Of a stretch of DNA of 64,000 nucleotides, positions 1-10,338 are shown in pieces. Every line of letters begins with the position of its first letter. Positions within the stretch are counted from its first letter, which is position 1. A model generated the notes under the pieces. The model was not told the DNA's origin. It saw only the letters and a list, made by a program, of their open reading frames with translations, and ran no database searches. The DNA comes from Tenebrio molitor. Its lineage: Eukaryota > Arthropoda > Insecta > Coleoptera > Tenebrionidae. The stretch covers positions 28,334,001 through 28,398,000 of the forward strand of contig NC_091049.1 in the NCBI RefSeq assembly GCF_963966145.1. Reading direction: 5' to 3'. The position numbers and the translations under genes are program-made.

Positions 1-180
1 ATTGATCTATTTAAAATGCTAGCTTCAATCTCCTACAGATATCTGAAGGAAAAATACGGAGTAATTTCTGGATCGGGGGCACAGGCACAAAATGGAAACG
101 ACGCACGATGGAATAGTGAAGAAATATTTGCGTCGTTGTGCGCTTTTTTTAATTACAAGACCGCCGGCCTTCAGGCTTGA
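1..180 (+). other. Possible 3' exon fragment, unrecognised
   Basis: An open frame runs from about 37 to a stop at 178-180 and reads YRYLKEKYGVISGSG, then a hydrophilic stretch with ARWNSEEIFASLC. A plausible acceptor (ctcctacag) sits just upstream. The composition is protein-like, but I do not recognise the family and the 5' part lies outside the window. It could be a transposon gene fragment. Seen: open frame only; function unknown. Confidence 0.2.
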
Positions 181-577
181 TTTCAGAGGGTTTGCTCCTG
201 AGCACTATTCATTTTGAATGTATCATGCTTCCAGTTTGTGTCCTGCTCTGAAATGTTTTCGTTAAAATCTGTTTATGTTTATTAAGGTACACCTACTTGC
301 TGGTTTCAATGCCGGTATTTAATATTAACCTGTGGATACCATATTTTAAGTAAAATATTCAAAACTAGTTTACTTTTCTTGATTGCGGGACTTGATTAGA
401 GATTTGTCAAAAATGACAATAATCGTACATTATAACCTCTTCAAAATACACATAACCTGAATTATTATCTGTGACGTTGCATTTACAGTAGAAAAAAGTT
501 GTATCCTATTACACTACAAAAGTTACTAAAATCACTAGATTTAGTTGTGTATATTGAAAATGGATGGAGTTTATGTA

Positions 578-824
578 CTATTCCGGACACGGAATCTTGG
601 CCACAACTGACATTTAACTGACAAATATGTGTGCACTGGCCTTTATTGAATATAACCCAACTTTTGACTCGATAATGCTATTTCCCTGCTTTTTTGATGT
701 CACAATAAAAACTTCAAAGTGATTTTTAATAATTGTCATTTATTAATGACACTAATGATTGGTTTACATCATTTTTTTTAGAAATGTCAAAAGAATGTTG
801 GCCAAGATTCCGTGCCCGGAATAG
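578..824. mobile_element. 247-bp MITE with about 30-bp terminal inverted repeats, TA target
   Basis: The left end (ctattccggacacggaatct...) and the reverse complement of the right end match over about 28 bp with two or three differences. Both sides are flanked by TA (576-577 and 825-826). The interior has no coding capacity. The TA duplication points to a Tc1/mariner-type non-autonomous element. It sits inside or at the edge of a hAT transposase remnant. Confidence 0.7.
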
Positions 825-826
825 TA

Positions 827-1176
827 TGAATGTTCGCTCCTTGAAGTTGAAGTTTAAAAATATTTAATTTCTCGAATATATCGACCAAGTAGCTCAATTT
901 CATCATCATCACACAGAAATCATCTCGAAACTTCTCGGCTTCCGGTCCGTTTTCCTTTTCTAGAAAAATGGCGATTTCATCTCTGAATGCATAAATGCAT
1001 TTCACAAATATCCCACGTGAAAACCATCTTGCCTTGCAACAAAACCCTGACGCTGAATGTGCATTCATGATTTTACAAAGTGCAGTAAATAATCTTGATT
1101 TTAGGTGGGTGGGGGGGCGCGATTAAAATTGTGGTTGAAAATTGGGTCGCAAAGACTAAAAGGTTGAGAAACGCTG
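827..1176 (-). pseudogene. hAT transposase fragment with one element end
   Basis: The minus strand encodes a fragment reading SGFCCKARWFSRGIFVKC, then YAFRDEIAIFLEKEN and KLSYLVDIFEKLNIF. This is the 'VRWLSRGKVLxRVFELRDEIxxFL' region typical of hAT transposases of the ZBED5/SCAND3-like type. The right edge, read on the minus strand, begins CAGCGTTTCTCAACC, a familiar hAT terminus, at 1176. No frame extends to the DDE core or dimerisation region, so this is a truncated relic. The MITE at 578-824 abuts it. Confidence 0.6.
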
Positions 1177-1205
1177 CGTTAAAACCCTTCCGGGTAATAT
1201 ACTAT

Positions 1206-1330
1206 CCCTCCGCCACCCGGTGGCACGGCAATTTTGCCGGAGTACATACACTATTACGGATATTACTATCAAGTAATAGTGCAGTGCTTATCAACATAAT
1301 TACCGGCGTCTCGCCTCCGCATTTTGACTT
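1206..1330 (-). mobile_element. 3' end fragment of the R2/R4-type LINE family
   Basis: About 125 bp match the 3' termini of the two longer LINE copies at 13758 and 31075. They share ccctccRccacccggYggca, the potential hairpin cggcaattttgccg, and catacactattacggatatt. Here it ends in unrelated sequence, so this is a severely truncated copy or a tail left by rearrangement. Orientation is inferred from the long copies, whose ORFs lie on the minus strand. Confidence 0.6.
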
Positions 1331-1679
1331 TGTTGTGTATTATGTTGAAAGAATTGTTGTGTCAGTTTGTGTCGGTGTTCTTTGTGTTTTTACATAAAAC
1401 ATTGCTCAAAAACCTGTAGAAGGAAGGGAAACTGTTGAGGAAGCGTTTTCGTGTACACCTCCCGAAATTAAGTGCAGCAAAAGAACCAGAATTCACACTT
1501 CCAGTGCATGGATTACTTTTCAAAAACCGTAATTATCGTACTTTTAATATCAATATTGTGAATAATTAGTTTCTGATTTTAAGAAGGTATTACATTGATT
1601 TGGTCCAAATAAAATAATATGTAGTAGTCATAGTTGCGATTGTAGGAAAAATCTTGTGTGCGTTGCGAGCGCAAAAGTA

Positions 1680-2125
1680 TAGTCGTTGACCAAAATAAAA
1701 TAGGACAAAGTGTTACCTTAGACAGTTTCACAATTCAAAGATTTGTATAGTGTAACTGGGACGTATGTGTCTCAGATTACAACTTGATTTGACTTGACGA
1801 TTGATCTACAAAAACTGAGGTTGTGTTTTTTTTACTTGTCACCTTGTCACTGTCACTATGTTCAATTAAATAATTGTGAGTTTTTGAAAACTGTCGGTAA
1901 ACTTGTTCATTTGTATTTGGTTCTCTAAAGTAGGAAAACATGGATTTACGATTGTAATTAAAACGTCTTATTCTCAAATTTATACCAATGAATAAACTAA
2001 AATAAATGCCAACAGATTTTTTTTTAATTATTGACACTTTTGTTTCCTAAGAGATGGATTTCGCAAAAATATCGAATTACACAATCGAAATTTACTTTGT
2101 CCCATTTTATTTTGGTCAACGACTG
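1680..2125. mobile_element. 446-bp MITE, mariner-like, TA target
   Basis: Terminal inverted repeats of about 30 bp begin (C/T)AGTCGTTGACCAAAATAA and continue to GGACAAAGT at both ends. They are flanked by TA at 1678-1679 and 2126-2127. The inside is AT-rich and the short ORFs look random. Confidence 0.75.
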
Positions 2126-2287
2126 TACATTATCGATTTCCGGTATTTCCGGTGCCACCATTTTGAAAATATTTCATTTGAACTTGGAGTAGTCGATTAT
2201 AGTCAACTACCAATTTTCATATTAATATGATTTGGGGATATCAGAAAGTTTCTAATGAACGGGCTACGTGAATCAGCCTGTATAGTA

Positions 2288-2482
2288 AGTTGCCTCGTTG
2301 AAAATTGGGGGGCGCGGAGAAAAAGTAACTCGTGACATAAAATCAACCCAGAAATTTTGAGTGTTCGAATAGAACCCAAGGTTTATAAGCTCCGTGGGGT
2401 TTATTGAGTGGTTTTTGGGGTTTTATTCTAGTGAGGGAGAAATTTTTTCGGGGGAAAAATTTAAATGGCAACGAGGCAACCT
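2288..2482. repeat. Short inverted-repeat element (probable MITE)
   Basis: GTTGCCTCGTTG near 2290 is matched by CAACGAGGCAAC near 2470. The arms are only 12-13 bp and the boundaries and target duplication are unclear. Confidence 0.35.
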
Positions 2483-2994
2483 ACTACACAAATTAGTCAG
2501 TTCTTGGTAGTTTGGTAGTTTTTACCGAGGGAAATCTGTCAGCTGTCATGTAAGAATAAACGTATATAAAGGGTCGCATCTTAAAGTAATCGCCCAGCCA
2601 ACTACGACGCTAGAAATCTTTTAGTTAATAACTCTGGACTGGACGTTACGCTTATAAATCATCATTTTTGACATTTGACACACCTTGACAGCTTTTAACC
2701 TCAATTAGATTTATCCTCAAAAGACAACGTACTTCACACAATTTTTTGCAGTGTACACGATGAAGTGAACGGATAGTAATGACTTCAAATACAAATTCAA
2801 TGGATTTTTCTTATTTCCATTTTGCCAATTTGTTCTCTTCTACAAACGGAGTTGGAACAAAAAGAAACGTATTGGACACGGCACAAGATTTTATTTTTTA
2901 CAAGAAAATTGACATTAAATTTTTTACAAAATGAATAGGAACGAATTTGTTTCGATTTGTGGTTAGTTTACAGAAAAAAAATTCTTCCTGACAC
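2483..2994. other. No gene seen; 3' flank of the 3-kb receptor
   Basis: AT-rich sequence without a supported ORF. A minus-strand AATAAA (TTTATT on plus, about 2890-2895) lies 100 bp past the stop codon of the receptor at 2995-4125 and is its likely polyadenylation signal. Confidence 0.4.
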
Positions 2995-4125
2995 TTATAT
3001 CGAACTAAACTGAATCATGACAAGGACAAAAGTGGTGACCGAATTCAAAATACTGAAAATCGCAGACCTGTCGATGCAAAAGTAGCGAGCGGCGGTGAAT
3101 TCTGGCATGTTTTGAGAAACACTATTAGTGAAGGCATAAAATTCATTTTCATTGAGCATAGAGCCGCTAACGCATTCTTGAATCTGATAGCAGTACGAGA
3201 GCAACCCTTCGAACTCTTCTCTTACGGCGTCGCACCACAAAATCACAGCGAAGATCCCAAACTACGAAAGGAGTGAAAGGAGAATCACAAAGTGTGCAGA
3301 GCTTACCCAGTAAAAGAACGCATAAGACACACGAGCCGCCACTTGCCAATAGTTTTCGGAAACGTCGTGACCCCCCGCGTTTTCTTCTCTTCTGACGGTA
3401 GTTTCGATGTAAATCAAACTTCTCACAGCGCCGAAGAAAATGCTCAAGAGGATGTTCCAACCGAAGATGTCGTTGAAGAGATCCACTGCGTCCTTCAGGA
3501 CCAAGAGACTTCGCTTGACCTTGAGCAGGGTCAAATGTGACAGTTGCTTCGGTGCTTGAGTGAAGTGTCGAATCAACAAGACTTTTTGATATCCGTAACG
3601 CGACTGTATCATCTTCAAAATGACACAAATCGACACTGTGATGAAAAATTGCGAATAGACAGGCAACAATTCGAAGACGTAGGTGTTGACGAATCTAACA
3701 CCCAAAGCTCTGGTCCAAACGGAAACCGTGTAAACGCTCACGGCGAGGTATATCGCATTTGATACAAAAAATATCATGTAAAGAGATTTGGTGTTATTTA
3801 TTTCACACTCGACTCTCCCCAAATGTCTCACCAACAGAAACCATTGTCTTCTCTTCGTCAATCCGGCGACGATCAAAGTGTAGAAACTGTACGCGAACAA
3901 GATTGCTTCGTGGAGTATTCGCAGGATTGTTGAAAGGAAAATTGATTGGGAAAAGTGCCACTTCTTCAACATCAAAATCGTGGTTAAACCAATTAAATGA
4001 AGAAGAAACATCGCAACTGTGTATAATTTTCGTGGCGTGGTGATGGTCAAGTCTTGGATTTTTGGTGGTGTCAACGCTAACAAACTCCCAAAAGAGAAAA
4101 TTGTTTTTATTGCACCCAGATCCAT
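2995..4125 (-). CDS. Gustatory receptor (7tm_7), 2 exons, 361 aa
   Basis: Candidate taste receptor channel subunit. Exon 1 is 4125-3307 (273 codons, from MDLGAIKTIFSFG) and ends ...AFFYW. The intron is 3306-3262 (45 bp, gtaagc...cgtag), the shortest in the array. Exon 2 is 3261-2995 (88 codons plus stop), starting FGIFAVILWCDAV. Hydrophobic segments suit seven TM helices: about 35-53, 65-88, 116-137, 158-175, 222-241, 263-285 and the C-terminal helix. FNDIFGW is at 217-223 and the TM7 signature TTFVLVMIQF at about 349-358. NMPEFTAARYF in exon 2 matches the NRPEFRAARFF block of the other genes. A likely poly(A) signal lies near 2890. It pairs by similarity with the minus-strand genes at 4589 and 25476. 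Family assignment is strong; the ligand is unknown. Confidence 0.9.
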
Positions 4126-4588
4126 GAGTGTTGACTGGAACTTGTCCGACTGTTGAAAGCTTCGTTACAAATGTATTCCGGGGACGTAAATATTCCATAA
4201 ACACAATTAGACGTGAGGTTTAGGTGTGTTGTCGGGCGAGGTTTTGTCAATAATAGAACAACGATACGGTAATGACGGTCGTGTTGTTTTCACGAGAATC
4301 GAAATCTAAATTCAATTAACCTTGATTTTGTAAGAGTGTATTGTAAGGTTAACAAGGAAATTACAATATTATATACAGGAAAAGTACACATAGTCATGTA
4401 CATACATATGTACATTAATTATTACATATTATTGGTCACGGTCACAGATAAACCATTTAATGGGGTGTAAAAATAATCAAAACTACGTAGAAACATCGTG
4501 GATCCGCGTGTTGCGTGAAGGTGGATGCATGTGAAGAAATTATTTGACAAATATTTCTCACACATGGCAAATCTGCGCCAAAGAATCT
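4126..4588. other. Intergenic, no gene seen
   Basis: AT-rich spacer between two same-strand receptors. It must hold the promoter of the 2995-4125 gene and the 3' end of the next one; no individual site can be defended. Confidence 0.3.
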
Positions 4589-5748
4589 TTAATTGAACTG
4601 GATCATCACCAGAAGGAAAGTAGTGATACTGTTCAAAAGACTCAAAATCGTCGATCTGTTGATATTGAAGTATCTGGCAGCCGTGAATTTTGGTACATTT
4701 CTTGACAAGCTCTTGATCAACGCATTCATCTCGTTTTCGTTGGTCACCAACTCACTATTGCAGTCCAACTTTTGGAAAAGCTGCAACAAATCTTCAAAGT
4801 ATTTTCTGATTGTGTCGCACAGCAATATCACAGCCAACGTTTCAACCTGCAGATGAGAAAATTATCAAAACAGAACTTTCACTCCTCCGTTTTGAAAAAA
4901 AAAAATTGAAGAAAAATTTTTGATTGGTTCCAATTTTTGCTGAACAACAAACTTACCCAATTGAACAGCATAACTCCAGCGTGAGAGATAATCTGTAAAG
5001 TATATTCGTCCTTGTTAAGCCTAACGACTAGGTCAAAATAAATCAAGCTCCTCAAGCCTACAAACATGACATTGAGAAGAATAGTCCAGCCGAATAAATC
5101 GTTGAATGAATCGACGGTTTGTCGCAACTTCACCAAATTATTTTTGACTTTTATCAGAATGTGTAACTGTGGATTTTTTTTGCCCACGAGGTGTCTCATC
5201 AATGTACTTTGGTATCGATACCGTGTTAGTATCATTTTTAAGACAATGCGACACAAGAGTGTGTTAAAAAATAGTGCGTACATTTGTAAATACTCTCCCA
5301 GATATATTTTAAAAAACTCTAAACCAAGAAGCTTGATCCAGGCATAAAATATAAAAGTTGTCACTAGCAGTAGCAGAATGTGTGACCAAACAAACATCAA
5401 ATAGTACCATCGTATGGTACTGTTCTTGTTTTCAATACTTTTCAAGTTTTTTATTAAGACAATCCATTTGTGTCGTTTGAACAAACCAACGACGATTATA
5501 CTGTAGTAGCTGTGGGCTAAAAGATCTGCTGTTAGTAGTACCCGCAGTACCAATTGCATTGTTGGCAGATTCAGGTACAACGAATTTCTGCTGTAGAAAT
5601 TTATTGCGATGCCGCCGATATACACAGAAAATACGAAAACGACGTAAAGCTTCTGGAAAAGTGTTGGTGACACGTTTGTGGTACCGGCGGGTGTCAGTGC
5701 TAAATATTTTCCAATCGCAAATATTTTCGTAATAATTTCAAAGTCCAT
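4589..5748 (-). CDS. Gustatory receptor (7tm_7), 2 exons, 349 aa
   Basis: Exon 1 is 5748-4957 (264 codons) and exon 2 is 4846-4589 (85 codons plus stop). The 110-bp intron (gtaagt...ctgcag) is twice as long as in every other complete member. I chose the ATG at 5748 (MDFEIITKIFAIG), which aligns with the paralogs; an in-frame ATG at 5799 would add 17 residues with no counterpart. LFQKLYVVFVFSVYIGG (TM1), FNDLFGWTILLNVMF (TM5 entry) and the C-terminal TTFLLVMIQFN identify the family. It is most similar to the minus-strand receptor at 25476-26582, which shares KYLALTP, TRYRYQ, LRQTVDxFNDLFGW and NINRSTILSLLNSITTF or close variants. Intact in all frames. Confidence 0.9.
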
Positions 5749-6230
5749 GTTGTTTGGGTTACCACTACTGACTAGAAGTGCTATTGGTGAAGGTTTCACG
5801 TTAATTTGTTTTGGAACACTAATCGTCCAATAAATAAACTAGTTAAATTGAGGAGTCGTTCGTTTGTTTTGTTTGATGGAAAAAAGATAAATACATAGCA
5901 GTCGCATTATACAGTAGGTCAATTAAGTGCAATCAATAATTCTCTTTTGGAAAGTTTTCAAATTTTGCTGCCGGTATCTTGTTCGAAACAAGACAGAATA
6001 CTTTTTGAAGACTAAAAACTAAAAAAACTAAAACTTTTTTCTGTTGGTTATGATATTTTTTTAAAAATGTCTCCATTTTCTTCCAAGCAGTAACAAATTT
6101 CAAAAATATGAATCCTGCATTATTCATTTTAGATTCGTTTTAATACAAGAAATAAAGTGGTGATGAAATTGATGGTGGCAAAGTGGCAAAGTGTCGATTT
6201 TGAGGCATCACTTAGCAGGGAGAAAATTCC
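5749..6230. other. Intergenic, no gene seen
   Basis: AT-rich DNA upstream of the minus-strand receptor. A 64-codon minus-strand ORF at 5933-6127 has low-complexity Lys/Phe-rich content and is not supported as a gene. Confidence 0.3.
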
Positions 6231-6356
6231 GATACACACAATCGTCCAGAATTTAGAGCTGCTAGATTTTTTACCATTGACAGGTCGACCCTCTTCAGCG
6301 TGCTCAATTCTTGGACCACTTTCCTCCTGGTCATGATCCAGTTCAAAGAAATATGA
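6231..6356 (+). pseudogene. Orphan last-exon fragment of a gustatory receptor
   Basis: The frame reads THNRPEFRAARFF, TIDRSTLFSVLNSW, TTFLLVMIQFKEI and a stop at 6354-6356. This is nearly identical to the end of the receptor at 9728-9979. No start of exon 2, no exon 1 and no acceptor precede it; sequence similarity stops abruptly near 6231. One Leu-to-Trp change (NSW for NSL) is visible. It is a truncated duplicate. Confidence 0.85.
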
Positions 6357-6601
6357 AGCATTCTTGCTTTGTAGTTACTCGTATGGTCAGGTCACTATTT
6401 TCTTATAAGCGCATCAATTTAACAAACTGCTTGCGCACACTTCTTATTATTTTACTATCAATAAGTCAGAGGTATCAATACAAATCTGACAGAACTGTAC
6501 AATTCACAGGTCGATTCTTAATAAAAATGTATCGTCTTGTCTGAAACTGTTAGTTTAATTTCTTGCAGGTATAATAGTGACAATATCTATACAGGGTTAT
6601 T

Positions 6602-6810
6602 CACGTATAGGTAAAGTTCCGGTCATAGACCCCATTTGTTGGTGTGGGAGCCAAAAGTATGAGTTTTTTGTTTTTTGCGAATTTCTCCAAAACGAAAACA
6701 GCGAAGTAAATTTTTTTCGGCTCAAAAGAAGCGCATTGAAAAGAGGAATCCAACGGTGTAGAATTCATTGTTCGTTTGAAAATGAATTTAATGATTCAAA
6801 ATTTCTGTGT
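6602..6810. repeat. Dispersed repeat, copy 1
   Basis: The block beginning aaagttccggtcatagaccc and running through tgttggtgtgggagccaaaa to gaagcgcattgaaaagaggaat and gtgtagaattcattg recurs in direct orientation at 7622-7830, and partly inverted at 7405-7510. The copies flank the Helitron helicase remnant, so they may belong to the same element, but this is not shown. Confidence 0.6.
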
Positions 6811-6901
6811 AGACGATGTTTTTTATAAAAAATCTTTCATGGTTTGTTAAAAGCCTTTGACCGTTATATTCGAAAGTACAAAATCTCAAACCATTGAATG
6901 A

Positions 6902-7325
6902 TCAAACTCTACTTATTGCAACGTAAAATGGACCATGTGTAAAAACTGGCTGCTTTAATAAAATTCCAATTTTTTCGAATAGTTGTCCTTGAGACTTATT
7001 TATTTTTATCGCAAACGCAGGTATAATTGGAAATTGAGTTCTTTGAAAGATAAATGGTAAAGTAGTATCGGAATATGTTACATTTATACGTGAAATCAAA
7101 ATTCGCTTATTGCGCGCGATTCCAGTTAACTTCGCAGTCAATAGCATTACGATGCAAAAACTTGATGCGCATTCTTATTCCATTAACTAATACTTCCTTT
7201 GTATTTAAGTTTCTGACCAGTAAAAGGACGCAATTAACTTTAAATACTAACTTATGTGGTGGCAAACCACTAATAGTCAAAGAATTTTGTATTTCACTTC
7301 GAAGAGTTTTTTTTCATAAATAATC
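6902..7325 (-). pseudogene. Helitron-type (Pif1-like) helicase, C-terminal fragment
   Basis: On the minus strand the reading starts near 7310 with NSLTISGLPPHKLVFK, then VNCVLLLVRNLNTKEVLVNG and a +1 shift near 7150. It continues TYSDTTLPFIFQRTQFP, AFAIKINKSQGQLFEK and GPFYVAISRV. These match the end of Helitron Rep-Hel helicases: GxPPHxLxLKxGxxVMLLRNLN, FPxxxxFAMTINKSQGQ (helicase motif V region) and FTHGQLYVAxSRV (motif VI). At least one frameshift and the absence of the Rep domain make it a dead fragment. Rolling-circle transposition is the ancestral role. Confidence 0.8.
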
Positions 7326-7404
7326 TAGATAAAACATTCATTGTTTACGTTCATACACTGTAAAAAATTAGCGGAGTAAATGCGGAGTGGATGATTTGTA
7401 AATG

Positions 7405-7510
7405 ATTTAAACGGCCATAGCTCCCTTATTAAACATATGACAACGAATTCTACACCGCTTGATTCCTTTTTTCAATGCCATATTATGTTTAATAAGGGAG
7501 CTATTGCTGT
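7405..7510. repeat. Inverted partial copy of the 6602/7622 repeat
   Basis: aaacggccatagctcccttatt at 7408 and tctacaccgcttgattcctt are the reverse complement of 7780-7828 (ggaatccagcggtgtagaa ... aataagggagctatggccgttt). Together they form arms of a roughly 430-bp inverted-repeat structure. Confidence 0.6.
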
Positions 7511-7621
7511 TTAAATGATTTTCCGAAGGGAAAATTCGATAGAAGGGGTTCATGGTTTTTTCGAAAAATTTTTGTTCGCGAATCGAACGAAATTGTGTTG
7601 AGTTATTGTATAGGATGAGTT

Positions 7622-7830
7622 GAGTTCAGGCATAGGAAAAGTTCCGGTTATAGACCCCGTTTGTTGGTGTGGGAGCCAAAAATATGAGTTTTTTAGTTTT
7701 TTGTGAATTTTTCTTAAACGAAAAAAGCCAGGTAACTCAAAAGAAGCGCATTAAAAAGAGGAATCCAGCGGTGTAGAATTCATTGTCGTATTATATTTAA
7801 TAAGGGAGCTATGGCCGTTTGAATAATACA
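7622..7830. repeat. Dispersed repeat, copy 2
   Basis: Direct repeat of 6602-6810 (aaagttccggttatagaccc onward) with scattered substitutions, ending in the palindromic partner of 7405-7510. Confidence 0.6.
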
Positions 7831-7869
7831 ACTTACCCTAAATAGAAGTATGACGACAATATGAGCCAG

Positions 7870-8420
7870 AGACTCCAATTCATTGTCCAGAGTACTGTGA
7901 TTTGTCACTTTTAAGGATTACATCCACACAAATCAGAACTCTCAAAGCTCCGAAAGAGATGTTGAGGAGAAAGGTGCTGCTAACAATTATTTGAAAATGA
8001 TGACGGTTCCTTTCAAACCAAGAAATTGCTTTGGATTTTGATGAGGGTCAGTATTTCGTCGTAACTTGTGTCTGTACCATTTTCAAGAAGATGCAAGTCA
8101 GAAGAGAATAAAAGTACTGGGAATACATCTGGAAGCAGCCGACGCAGCAGATCTTGGGGACACTGCCGCCGAAAAATTCCTAAACGATAACGCTGCACAA
8201 TCCGCAGTACCAGACGCCAGATTACGAATTTCAGATGTGGAGATCTTTGATTGGTTTGGTTTGTACCCTATAGTTTTCAGATTTGTTATCAAGATGCTCA
8301 TTGCGTTGTTGAAATATGCTAATGAGGATTATGGTGTAAAAGTTGTGGGTGTACTAGTCGAGGTCTAGTAGTACTCTGAGTACCAAATGTACTGTGGACA
8401 ATTTTTGATATTGCGGTTTT
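7870..8420 (-). pseudogene. Decayed minus-strand gustatory receptor
   Basis: The minus strand carries frames broken several times: ISILITNLKTIGYK (aligning with SISIKNLKTVGYL of the 39-kb pseudogene), then a region matching TM3-TM4 in shifted frame. LTLIKIQSNFLV follows, then a stop where KETVxxFND would follow, and FRSFESSDLCG, a degraded GALRSLIYxD. No functional product is possible. It lies head-to-head with the plus-strand receptor at 8846, the same arrangement as at 27.9/28.2 kb and 40.1/40.4 kb. Confidence 0.75.
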
Positions 8421-8667
8421 CTATTGGCAAAACTTACTGTCACAACAATCGTATTGCGCTAGAATTGCATACAATTTCGAGAAATAATTTGTAGACGCAT
8501 CTTTTCCAGTTGGTCATGCTTGACTGAACTTAATATCCACAACAAATCCCCTCCATTTAGCAGTGACAGTAACTTGGCAGCTTAATTTCTTTGTAAATAA
8601 AATTAAATTGGACGTTTTGTGTCCTTGTTGTTTGTCGACAGTAGCAAATGTAAAATATTTCTCAGTC

Positions 8668-8686
8668 GTGACATAAATTCAGTCAC
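8668..8686. promoter_or_regulatory. Dyad GTGAC-N9-GTCAC upstream of the 8846 receptor
   Basis: GTGAC at 8668-8672 and GTCAC at 8682-8686, spacer ataaattca. It lies 160 bp upstream of the ATG within the block conserved before every member of the large receptor clade. A transcription-factor site is inferred from conservation and symmetry only. Confidence 0.45.
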
Positions 8687-8845
8687 ACTTTTAAATAACA
8701 GTAGAAATTGATGAATTACGTGAAACACACCAATTAAATTTGTTGACAAGTTCCTTCTGTTCGATCGGTTATTTCCTGCGCAGCGATACGATCGAACAAA
8801 TTTCATTTCCATCAAGATTCAAGTAGCTGATGGTGCTTTGGACAG

Positions 8846-9979
8846 ATGGATCTCGAACTAATCGACATTATTTTCACTTTTGGCAAGTTTGCGGCGCTGA
8901 CTCCGTCGTCGACGAACAACCGCAATCCGCATTGCTTGCAAAAACTCTACGAAATCTGCGTTTCCCTTCTGTACTTATTGGATTTCTTGGCGTTTAATTA
9001 CGTCAACTACCCGGAGTATCAGATCCTGACATCTATACAATTCGTGTTGGCCATTTTCTGCAATTTGCATCAGTTCTGCTACGTCTTCTACATTTTGGTT
9101 GTGATGATGAGACTGAGAAGGGGTCACTGGTTTCGACTTATCAAGAGTCTCTCTAGTGTCAAGCCTGCACCAAAGACGATTCCACTCAAGTTAATTTTTG
9201 TAGCGTCACAACTGGTTTATTACTGCTTGACTGCCTTCGGAGTTTACGCCAACATTGACCACGCTAGTCTTACTGTAGCCGCACTCAACATGGGCGCGTT
9301 TTACCAAAACTACGCTCAGTTCTTCTACTTAGTTTTCACCTCGATTCTTCTCATGATGGTGTTGTCGCGGTATGAGGGTCTGAGCGAGACTCTGTCGAAA
9401 TTACTCGTAATCAAGGCCCGAGGTAGTCAACTCCACTCCACGCAGGTTGTCGAAATCCTACAAAAGATCAAGGACAGCGTTTTCACGTTGAAAGAGTGTG
9501 TGGAGATCTTCAACGATATCTTCGGATGGAGCATTCTCTTCACTATTTTTAGCTGTGTCTCCAGAACATTAATTTACATTGATATAGGTATCAAACATAG
9601 TGAAATATGGGGGGGTCAAGACGTGTTGGTTTTCTACCACGACCTTTGTTGCATTCTGATATCTTGGGTAAAGTAGTTCAGATGTCTGTGTTGTGATATC
9701 ATACCGTGATAATTTCAGGTTGGAATCTTGTCGACGATTTTTCTCTGTGACACAATTTTGAATAAGTGCGACGAAATTTTGGCGAAAGCTTATCAGTTGG
9801 AAGGCGAGTTGACCTCTGATGAAAACAAAGAAATTCAAGTATTTATCGATGTTATGCAGCACAATCGTCCAGAATTTAGAGCTGCGAGATTCTTTTCCAT
9901 TAACAGGTCGACCCTCTTCAGCGTGCTCAATTCTTTGACCACTTTCCTCCTCGTCATGATCCAGTTTAAGGAAATGTAA
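8846..9979 (+). CDS. Gustatory receptor (7tm_7), 2 exons, 360 aa
   Basis: Exon 1 is 8846-9667 (274 codons), the intron 9668-9718 (51 bp), exon 2 9719-9979 (86 codons plus stop). TM segments fall near residues 34-53, 64-88, 115-135, 157-176, 228-247, 263-288 (crossing the W274|V275 splice junction) and 335-357. FNDIFGW is at 222-228 and TTFLLVMIQF at 348-357. Compared with sisters it carries a three-residue insertion in the loop after TM4 (LLVIKARGSQLHS against QLIKARSQL), which explains 360 rather than 357 residues. The intron would be translated Val-Lys-stop if retained. The conserved upstream block and a decayed minus-strand partner precede it. Confidence 0.93.
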
Positions 9980-10336
9980 AGCTTTCTTGCTTTCTAGAAT
10001 CTAGAATCAAAGCAACAATTCCCTCCACTATAATAAATTGTAAATGGTCTATTAGGCAATGCATGAAGTACATAATATTTTTGTTTCACAATAATTACAA
10101 CCCAATCTTAAACCAAGACAAACTTGGAAGGAAGGATTATCTAAGAGACTACATTAGAAAACGGTATTGCAAAAGTGGTCAAGTGGACTGACACCATTGT
10201 AAATCAGTTAAACGAAAATTAAGTATTTTTTCTATAGAAGTATCAATTGAATTAACATAATTAGAAATTTTCCAAAATGGAGTTATTCTTAATAAAAAAT
10301 TAAATTTTGGAATGAAAAGACAGTTCTTGATTAAAG
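9980..10336. other. Intergenic, no gene seen
   Basis: 3' flank of the receptor, sharing the short tail tctagaatcaaagcaa with other clade members, followed by AT-rich unique sequence up to the mariner-type element. Confidence 0.35.
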
Positions 10337-10338
10337 TA

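Noticed and set aside
1095..1397. 100-codon plus-strand ORF
   Set aside because: Lies across a hAT end and the LINE 3' fragment; codons have no protein-like pattern.
2041..2480. Possible small gene between two inverted-repeat elements
   Set aside because: No ORF of convincing composition; the sequence is AT-rich and includes the short inverted repeat at 2288-2482.
5748..5799. Upstream ATG for the 4589-5748 receptor
   Set aside because: It adds 17 residues with no similarity to any paralog; all relatives begin at the Met-Asp motif.
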